A DNA stretch of 7,079 nucleotides from Allobrachymonas sp. (GTDB lineage Bacteria > Pseudomonadota > Gammaproteobacteria > Burkholderiales > Burkholderiaceae_C): contig JAAUOI010000155.1 of NCBI GenBank assembly GCA_012036375.1, positions 1 through 7,079 of the forward strand, written 5' to 3'. Positions 1-5,684 of the stretch are shown piece after piece. Position numbers and translations under genes: made by a program. Below the pieces are notes generated by a model that worked only from the letters and a program-made list of their open reading frames with translations, was not told the DNA's origin and did not search any database. Position 1 is the stretch's first letter. Each line of letters begins with the position of its first letter.

Positions 1-2
1 AA

Positions 3-542
3 GATGCCGATGGAAAGCATCCGGGTTTATCCAGCACTTTTCCGACAAACTGGGCTGCAGAGATCTGTAGTCAGCAAGGCACTTTCACCCTGCTGCCGCA
101 AATCGCGCGTGCAGTGAATCTGCCCGTGATTGCCGCTGGCGGCATCACTGATCGTGCGGGCGTTCAGGCCGCGCTGGCCCTAGGTGCATCGGCTGTGCAA
201 ATCGGTACAGCCTTCATGCTCTGCCCCGAAGCCACCACCAGCGCAGTGCACCGCGCCGCGCTGGCGCACAGCGCCGCTCATCCCGAATCGCATCACACCG
301 AGCTGACGACGCTGTTCACCGGCCGCCCCGCTCGCGGCATTCGCAACCGTGTGATGCATGAGTTGGGCGCATTCAATGCTACAGCGCCCGCCTTCCCCAC
401 CGCCACCGCAGCCATCGCCCCCTTACGGGCTGCCGCAGAAAAAGCTGGCTTTGCCGATTTTTCCCCGCTGTGGAGCGGGCAAAATGCCAGCGGTTGCAAA
501 CGTTTACCTGCCGCACAGTTGCTGCGAGAGTTGATACCGTAA
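3..542 (+). CDS. Nitronate monooxygenase-type flavin oxidoreductase, C-terminal part (5' end outside the window)
   Basis: This is the C-terminal 179 residues of an FMN-dependent enzyme of the class I nitronate monooxygenase / 2-nitropropane dioxygenase family, a cytoplasmic TIM-barrel fold. The family oxidises alkyl nitronates with O2. Visible signatures are QQGTFTLLPQI (from about fragment residue 24), the phosphate-binding strand PVIAAGGI (41-48), GASAVQIGTAFM, then TELTTLFTGRPARGIRNR and, near the C-terminus, FSPLWSGQNASGC, which are very typical of the family. The stop is TAA at 540-542. The frame is open to base 3, but residues 1-22 (DADGKHPG and onward) do not match the family's usual EAGGHRG catalytic-histidine region well, so an indel near base 68 is possible. 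The next gene follows 66 bases downstream on the same strand. The family is clear; the true substrate is not known. Confidence 0.87.
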   Translation, partial: DADGKHPGLSSTFPTNWAAEICSQQGTFTLLPQIARAVNLPVIAAGGITDRAGVQAALALGASAVQIGTAFMLCPEATTSAVHRAALAHSAAHPESHHTELTTLFTGRPARGIRNRVMHELGAFNATAPAFPTATAAIAPLRAAAEKAGFADFSPLWSGQNASGCKRLPAAQLLRELIP

Positions 543-597
543 TGAATCGGTGCCAGTAGCGACTGATACGTTGCCGCGCGTGGTGCGCAGCGCTATT

Positions 598-602
598 AGG
601 AG
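598..602 (+). promoter_or_regulatory. Ribosome binding site for the DUF302 gene
   Basis: AGGAG lies six bases before the ATG at 609. It supports that start, which is also the one that gives a proper signal peptide. Confidence 0.7.
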
Positions 603-608
603 CATCGC

Positions 609-1088
609 ATGAAAAATCTATTCGCACAACTTCGCATCGCCTGCTTGACGCTGCTGGCCTTATCTGCCAGCGCATTTGCTCAAACCAGTCCCGCCCCAGC
701 TGATGGCTTGATCACACTGACCAGCCCGCGCAGCGCCAGCGAAACCATGGCTCGTTTGGAAGCTACCGTCAAAGAAAAGGGCTTTGCCGTGATCGCGCGT
801 GTGGATCACGCCGCTGGCGCTACCCGCGTGGGCAAAACCCTCCGCCCGACCGAACTGCTGATTTTTGGCAACCCCCAAGGCGGCACGCCGCTGATGGAAT
901 GTGCACAAACCTCGGGCATTGATCTACCGCTCAAAGCACTGGTGTGGCAAGACGCAGCAGGCAAAGTCATGCTCAGTTACAACGACCCGAAATTCCTTGC
1001 CGAGCGTCACAAAGCTGCTGGCTGCCCTGTGGTGGGTGGCATGACGAATGCGCTTGATGGCTTGATGAAGTCTGTGGTCGCACCCTGA
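609..1088 (+). CDS. Exported DUF302 domain protein
   Basis: A 159-residue protein. Residues 1-24 form a Sec signal peptide: basic MKNLFAQLR, a hydrophobic core CLTLLALSASA, and an AFA cleavage site before Q25, so it is probably periplasmic. The rest is one DUF302 domain (about 33-135): the helix ETMARLEATVKEKGF, the strand AVIARVDHAAGA, the hallmark LRPTELLIFGNPQGGTPLM (about 78-96), then LPLKALVWQDAAGKVMLSYNDP and the helix FLAERH. DUF302 is a small alpha/beta domain without an agreed biochemical role. Two cysteines (C98, C139) remain in the mature part and could form a disulfide, though this is only inferred. The start is supported by AGGAG six bases upstream. It may be co-transcribed with the flavin oxidoreductase gene 66 bases before it; I saw no clear promoter in that gap. 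It ends facing the minus-strand operon. Confidence 0.88.
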   Translation: MKNLFAQLRIACLTLLALSASAFAQTSPAPADGLITLTSPRSASETMARLEATVKEKGFAVIARVDHAAGATRVGKTLRPTELLIFGNPQGGTPLMECAQTSGIDLPLKALVWQDAAGKVMLSYNDPKFLAERHKAAGCPVVGGMTNALDGLMKSVVAP

Positions 1089-1152
1089 GCATCCGCGCAG
1101 CACAATCAACGGGCTCAAGCTTAGGGCGCTGTTGATGCCAGCCGGATGGCTC
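1087..1152. terminator. Nested inverted repeat between convergent genes, possible transcription end
   Basis: The outer arms are GAGCATCCG (1087-1095) and CGGATGGCTC (1143-1152): nine Watson-Crick pairs with one bulged base. The inner arms are ATCAACGGGCTC (1105-1116) and GGGCGCTGTTGAT (1124-1136): twelve pairs, two of them G-U in the plus-strand RNA, with one bulge and a seven-base loop. The outer arm starts inside the DUF302 stop codon and the repeat ends eight bases before the DUF1178 stop. The position between two converging genes suits a transcription end, but neither strand has a T-run after the stem, so it is not a classical Rho-independent terminator. In the minus-strand RNA the two G-U pairs become mismatches, so the fold suits the plus-strand transcript better. 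Confidence 0.4.
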
Positions 1153-1160
1153 AGTGCAAT

Positions 1161-1694
1161 TTACTGCAGCGTGCCTTTGAGCGCTGCGGGCAATGGCAGT
1201 GGCATCACATCGATGCCTTCATCCAGCAGCTCCAGTGCTTCATCACGGCTGACTTGGCCGCGTATGCCGCGCTCGGGCTCTTCGCCATAATGAATTTTGC
1301 GTGCTTCGCTGGCGAACTGCGTGCCCACGTCTTCCGTTTTAGCCAGCACTTCTTTGGCCATGTGCATATACGCGGCTTGGAATTCAGGGTTGCGCATCAG
1401 CGCTTGCATGGGATGCTCAGGGCTGTTTAAAGGTACATTTTTTAAGCCTTTTTGACTATTATCCGGCATAGAATCTGCGCGGAGTGCTATGGATTGAGTA
1501 GCATCTTCCGTGCTTGCTTCACGGACTGATTTGAGGTTCAGGCGCGGTGCAGACAGCTTTTTGGTGATCTGCGCGCTATCGCAAATCGGGCATTGCACCA
1601 AGCCACGCGCGAGCTGACTTTGAAAATCTTCTTCGCTGCCAAACCAGCCTTCAAAGCCATGACTCCGTGCACATTGGAGATCGAGCACTTTCAT
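1161..1694 (-). CDS. DUF1178 family protein
   Basis: A 177-residue cytoplasmic protein of the DUF1178 family, function unknown. The N-terminus MKVLDLQCARSHGFEGWF, then CPICDS, gives C8, H12, C35 and C38, a CxxC-type pattern that could bind zinc (inference). A low-complexity linker (about 50-90) leads to a conserved C-terminal part with NPEFQAAYMHMAKEV, RKIHYGEEPERGIRG and DEGIDVMPLP, which is characteristic of the family. I chose the ATG at 1694, not an upstream one, because MKVLDLQC is the family's usual N-terminus, GGGGGA lies six bases upstream (1701-1706), and the ATG overlaps the NUDIX stop codon by four bases (ATGA), implying translational coupling. It is the last gene of the apparent nuo operon. 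Confidence 0.88.
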   Translation of the reverse strand: MKVLDLQCARSHGFEGWFGSEEDFQSQLARGLVQCPICDSAQITKKLSAPRLNLKSVREASTEDATQSIALRADSMPDNSQKGLKNVPLNSPEHPMQALMRNPEFQAAYMHMAKEVLAKTEDVGTQFASEARKIHYGEEPERGIRGQVSRDEALELLDEGIDVMPLPLPAALKGTLQ

Positions 1695-2277
1695 ACGCGA
1701 TCCCCCGCAGTACGAGGCACGGATTGCCAGCTCAGCTCGCGCTGCCCGCTCAGGTATTGCGAGAGATGAATCGCGCAAGACAGCGTCTTGGCATCCGTCA
1801 CCGTGCCATCGCCACACCAGCCGAGGAACTGCTGCGCAGGCGCAGTGAAGACTTCTAAAAATTCATCTTCGTCCAGTGCTCGCTCACCCGCAGTGAGGCC
1901 ACGCACAAAATACGCGTGAATTACTTCAGTGGAATACGCAATCGCAATGTGTAGCGGGCCGGCATAGGCCCATTCGGCAGCGCTGTAACCCGTCTCTTCG
2001 CGCAGCTCGCGCAGCCCGCACAACAAAGGCTCTTCACCCGGATCGAGCTTACCCGCAGGGAACTCGATCATGACCTGCCCAATCGGGTAACGGAACTGCC
2101 GCTCAAGCACCACATCGCCATTGGGCAGCAGTGCGATTAAGACCACTGCGCCGGGATGCACCACATATTCGCGCGTGGCCTGCCGACCATTGGGCAGGCC
2201 AATCGTGTCTTTCTTCACCTGCAAAAGCTGCCTTGAAGCACCGTCTCGCTGTGGATCAATTTTTCCGTCAAATCCAT
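1691..2277 (-). CDS. NUDIX hydrolase, ADP-ribose pyrophosphatase type (frameshifted as given)
   Basis: A NUDIX enzyme, which hydrolyses nucleoside diphosphates linked to another group; the family resemblance is to ADP-ribose diphosphatases. The NUDIX box is complete and canonical (GKLDPGEE then RELREETGY, about residues 76-98 of the corrected protein), with all metal-binding glutamates. FPAG lies just before it and VVHPGAVVLIALL and LERQFRYPIGQ upstream, as in ADP-ribose hydrolases. The reading frame is broken. The natural start is ATG at 2277, five bases after the DUF2818 stop, giving MDLTEKLIHSETVLQGSF, but this frame hits TGA at 2217-2215. The remainder (LQVKKDTIGLPNG to the stop at 1691) is in another frame. 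One missing T (A on the plus strand, run 2223-2226) would restore 195 residues. A simple caller would instead start at 2335 and overlap DUF2818. It is coupled to the next gene by ATGA. Confidence 0.88.
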
Positions 2278-2282
2278 CGCGC

Positions 2283-2588
2283 TCACGCCGTTTTGCCTTT
2301 GAGCAAATAGCGCCACACAAAACCAGGGAAGGCAAAGGTGATGAATGCCGTGGCAGAGATCGCGTAGAACTCCCATTTTTGGGGTGCGATTTGGCCTAAG
2401 CGTTGCTCCAAGAGTAACGCGATCCCACCAACCACGAAATACATGGCAATCAGCTCACCCAAACGAATGGCCAAATTTTTGCCATTTTTCAGATTAAAAA
2501 TACCGAATAAGCGCTGCGTCACAAACGGCCAATTCGCCGCTACCAAACTCAGCAATACCACCGCCCAGACTGATTCAGTTTGACCCAT
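2283..2588 (-). CDS. DUF2818 family small membrane protein
   Basis: A 101-residue inner-membrane protein of the DUF2818 family, function unknown. There are three hydrophobic segments: about 7-20 (VWAVVLLSLVAANW), 43-60 (LGELIAMYFVVGGIALLL) and 74-92 (YAISATAFITFAFPGFVW), with a short basic tail ending KGKTA. The motif SVWAVVLLSLVAANWPF followed by TQRLFGIF is typical of the family. It lies 45 bases after nuoN. No good Shine-Dalgarno sequence is seen before the ATG, so expression may depend on the operon transcript. Family members are commonly found right after nuoN in betaproteobacteria, which suggests, but does not prove, a role near complex I. The stop is at 2283-2285, five bases before the natural NUDIX start. 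Confidence 0.88.
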   Translation of the reverse strand: MGQTESVWAVVLLSLVAANWPFVTQRLFGIFNLKNGKNLAIRLGELIAMYFVVGGIALLLEQRLGQIAPQKWEFYAISATAFITFAFPGFVWRYLLKGKTA

Positions 2589-2633
2589 GGATGTAATCGT
2601 AGCGAAATATGAGCAGCAACATGCCGTGTAAGG

Positions 2634-4154
2634 TCAGGCCGCCAAGGTCTTGATGATCGCCTGCAAACACAGTTGCAACAGTCCGCTGGGGAACAAGCCC
2701 AGCAAGATCACCAAAGCACCATTGATCGCCAGCACCGTGCGCACTTCCATGCTGGCACTGACCAAGCCCACCGTGATCGGCGCATCAAAATACATCACCT
2801 TGACGATGCGCAAATAATAAAACGCGCCAATCAGGCTCATGATCACGGCATACACGGCCAAGGCAATGTACATGGTTTGACCCGTGGCAATCAATGGCTG
2901 CAAAACCGAGAGCTTGGCAAAGAAGCCCACCATCGGCGGAATGCCCGCGAGAGAAAACAAGCAAATCGCCATCACAGCGGCATACAGCGGGCTGCGTTGA
3001 TTCAGACCCGCCAAATCCGCAATCTCTTCGCTCTCAAAACCATCGCGCGAAAGCAGCAAGATCACGCCAAAGGTAGCGAGCGTGGTCAGCACGTACGTAA
3101 CAGCATAGAACATGGAAGCGCTATAAGCGGCAGCCGCGCCACTCGTATTGCCCGCGTTTCCGGTAAACACCACGCCCGAGAGCAAGCCCAACAGCAAAAA
3201 GCCCATCTGCGCAATGGTTGAGAAAGCCAGCATGCGCTTCAAATTGGTTTGCGCAATCGCTGCCAAATTGCCCACGAGCAACGAAGCAATCGAGAGGAAC
3301 ATCAGCATCTGCTGCCAATCTTTCGCAAGCGGAAGCAAACCCTCCACCAGCAAGCGGATGCAAATCGCAAATGCAGCGAGCTTAGGCGCAGAACCGATCA
3401 TCAAAGTAATCGCCGTGGGCGCACCTTGATAGACATCGGGCACCCACATATGGAAAGGCACGACTCCGAGTTTGAACGCCAAACCCACCACGATGAACAC
3501 CAAGCCAAACACGAGCACCTGATGCTTGAACGAGCCCGAGCCTACTTGTTTGAACACGGTAGAAATATCGAGTGAGCCCGTTGCTCCGTAAAGCATCGAC
3601 AAGCCATAGAGCAAAAAGCCGCTGGCCAAGGCGCCAAGAATAAAGTACTTCATCGCAGCTTCGGTGGAGGCTGCATGATCGCGGCGCAAGGCCACGAGTG
3701 CGTAGCTGGAAAGCGTGAGCAATTCGAGGCCGACGTAGATCACAAGGAAGTTGTTGCCCGAAATCATGACGCACATGCCCATGAGCGCAAACAGCGAAAG
3801 CGTGTACAGCTCCCCGCCACGCAGCATGCCACGGTCTTTCGCATACGGCCGCGCATAGACCAGCATCACGCCCATGGCGATGCAGGCAAAGCATTTGAGC
3901 CAATGTCCCATCGGATCACTCACGACCATATTGCCAAAGCCATACGCCGTGTGCTCTTGCATCGCGAGCAGCGCATGCATGACCGCTACCACAGCAAGTG
4001 TCAATAAAGTGAGCACGTGAGTTGGCGTGCGGTTGGGGTTTTTCACACCCAAATCAACGAGCAAAATCAAGCAGGCCATCACCAGCAAAATAATCTCGGG
4101 ATACGCCACCACCAAGGAAGGCACTAACCACGGCGTTACAGCATTCATTTCCAT
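2634..4154 (-). CDS. nuoN: NADH-quinone oxidoreductase subunit N
   Basis: An intact 506-residue antiporter-like subunit of complex I, embedded in the inner membrane, which carries one of the proton channels driven by NADH:quinone electron transfer. The hydrophobic profile fits about 14 membrane helices. Key family residues are present: E144 in YVGLELLTLSS (helix 5 glutamate), K228 in AFKLGVVPFHMWVPD (helix 7 lysine), K258 in IGSAPKLAAF, and K414 in GFFAKLSVL (helix 12 lysine). VPDVYQGAPT and LKRMLAFSTIAQMG are diagnostic of NuoN. The start at 4154 is favoured by an AAGGCAGG stretch about six bases upstream; a second ATG two codons later (M3) is possible. It starts 15 bases after the nuoM stop. 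A small glycine/alanine-rich loop (about 331-343) is the least conserved-looking part. Confidence 0.97.
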   Translation of the reverse strand: MEMNAVTPWLVPSLVVAYPEIILLVMACLILLVDLGVKNPNRTPTHVLTLLTLAVVAVMHALLAMQEHTAYGFGNMVVSDPMGHWLKCFACIAMGVMLVYARPYAKDRGMLRGGELYTLSLFALMGMCVMISGNNFLVIYVGLELLTLSSYALVALRRDHAASTEAAMKYFILGALASGFLLYGLSMLYGATGSLDISTVFKQVGSGSFKHQVLVFGLVFIVVGLAFKLGVVPFHMWVPDVYQGAPTAITLMIGSAPKLAAFAICIRLLVEGLLPLAKDWQQMLMFLSIASLLVGNLAAIAQTNLKRMLAFSTIAQMGFLLLGLLSGVVFTGNAGNTSGAAAAYSASMFYAVTYVLTTLATFGVILLLSRDGFESEEIADLAGLNQRSPLYAAVMAICLFSLAGIPPMVGFFAKLSVLQPLIATGQTMYIALAVYAVIMSLIGAFYYLRIVKVMYFDAPITVGLVSASMEVRTVLAINGALVILLGLFPSGLLQLCLQAIIKTLAA

Positions 4155-4169
4155 TTTTCGCCTGCCTTC

Positions 4170-5663
4170 TTATTTGATTTTGGTGACCGAGACATGCTTG
4201 ATCAGCTCTTGCACCGACGTATCCATCACATCCGTGAAGGGCTTGGGATAGACACCCATCCACAGCGTGGCAGCTGCCAGCAGCGCCATCACCAAAAATT
4301 CGCGGGCATTGATGTCGGTCAAGCCGCGCACATCATCATTCGTCACCGGGCCCAAATACACACGCTTGAACATCCAAAGCGTGTAAGCCGCGCCAAAGAT
4401 CAAGGCAGACGCTGCGGCCAAACCGATCAAGAAGTCATACTGAATCGCGCCGATGATCACCATCCATTCGCCCACGAAACCGGCCGTGCCCAGGCAAACC
4501 GCAGTTGGCCATCGCAAAAAACAAAGCAAAGGCCGCAAATTTGGGCATGGTATTCACAACGCCACCGTAGCTCGCGATCTCGCGCGAATGCACGCGGTCA
4601 TACAACACGCCGATACACAGGAACATCGCAGCTGACACAAAACCATGCGCAATCATCTGCACGATGCCGCCTGCAATGCCCAGCGGATTGAAGATGAAGA
4701 AGCCTAGCGTCACAAAGCCATGTGTGCCACCGATGAATAAGCCACGAGTTTTTTTCATGTCTTGCTGAACCATGGCGACTAATCCGACATAGATCACAGC
4801 AACCAAGGACAAACCAATCACGAGCGCTGCCCACTCTTGCGAGGCATCCGGCAAGATCGGCATGGAAAAACGCAAGAAACCATAAGCGCCGAGCTTGAGC
4901 ATGATCGCAGCCAGCACAGCCGAGCACCCGTGGGCGCTTCAACGTGCACATCAGGCAACCAAGTGTGCACCGGGAACATCGGCACCTTCACCGCAAACGC
5001 CGCGAAGAAAGCGAAGAACAACAAGGTTTGCGCAGTCGCACCCAAAGGCAATTTGTGCCAAGCCAAAATATCAAAACTGCCGCCAGAAGCGGTGTAGAGA
5101 TAAATCAGCGCCACCAGCATCAAGAGCGAGCCAAGCAAGGTATAGAGGAAAAACTTGAAGGCCGCGTAAATTTTGTTCGGCCCGCCCCAAATGCCGATGA
5201 TGATGTACATCGGAATCAGTGTGGCTTCAAAGAAGACGTAAAACAACACCGCATCCAAGGCTGAAAACACGCCAATCATCAAGCCCGAGAGAATGAGGAA
5301 CGCGCCCATGTATTGGTTGACGCGCTCGGTGATGACTTCCCAACTCGCGATCACCACCACCAGCGTGATGAACGAAGTTAGTAACACGAACCAGAGTGAG
5401 ATGCCGTCAAGCCCCAGCGAATAGTTCACGTTGAAGCGCGTGATCCACGGCATTTTTTCAACGAACTGCATCGCTGCTGTGCCAAGCTCAAACTTGGTGT
5501 AAAGCGGGATCGTGATGAGAAAGCTCGCCAATGCGCCGATCAAAGCCACCCAACGCACCGTGCGTACCTGATCATCGCGACCCAAAGCGAGCAACACCAC
5601 GCCAAAAGCAATCGGCAGCCAAATCGCTGCGCTAACCAGACCTAAGCCTAAAGAATTTCCCAT
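4170..5663 (-). CDS. nuoM: NADH-quinone oxidoreductase subunit M (two compensating frameshifts as given)
   Basis: The complex I antiporter-like proton-pumping subunit M; the corrected protein has 497 residues, normal for the family. Family residues present after correction are E146 in YVFFEATLIPMY, K226 in AVKVPMFPVHTWLPD, K257 in IMLKLGAYGFLRF and E399 in AGFVGEW. The reading is split into three pieces: 5663 to 4926 (residues 1-246, ending VEAPTG), a middle part in another frame (about 4925 to 4492, SAVLAAIMLKLG to CGLP), and 4487 to the TAA at 4170 (TAGFVGEW to VTKIK), back in the first frame. One base is missing next to 4925-4928, where GGT GGC TCG is expected, and one extra G sits in the run at 4489-4491. 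Read literally, the start frame stops at 4818 after 281 residues. AAGGAA (5672-5677) precedes the ATG, 21 bases after the nuoL stop. Confidence 0.95.
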
Positions 5664-5671
5664 GTTGTTGA

Positions 5672-5677
5672 TTCCTT
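5672..5677 (-). promoter_or_regulatory. Ribosome binding site for nuoM
   Basis: AAGGAA on the minus strand lies eight bases before the nuoM ATG at 5663, within the 21-base gap after nuoL. It supports that start. Confidence 0.65.
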
Positions 5678-5684
5678 GTTATTC

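Noticed and set aside
571..600. Promoter before the DUF302 gene (TTGCCG, 16 bases, CTATTA)
   Set aside because: The -10-like box abuts and partly overlaps the ribosome binding site, leaving no room for a normal transcription start; the match is weak.
1695..1817. Longer DUF1178 start at 1817
   Set aside because: It would add 41 residues (MWRWHGDGC and onward) that overlap the NUDIX gene and are not part of the family; MKVLDLQC at 1694 has a good ribosome binding site and stop-start coupling.
2673..3221. Plus-strand open frame of 182 codons opposite nuoN
   Set aside because: Antisense shadow of an intact, well-conserved gene; the product is a low-complexity H/Q/R-rich string with no ribosome binding site.
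4489..4928. Programmed ribosomal frameshifting in nuoM (or in the NUDIX gene)
   Set aside because: No classical slippery heptamer, no obvious downstream pseudoknot, and two shifts of opposite sign in a family that is not known to use recoding. Indel error is simpler.
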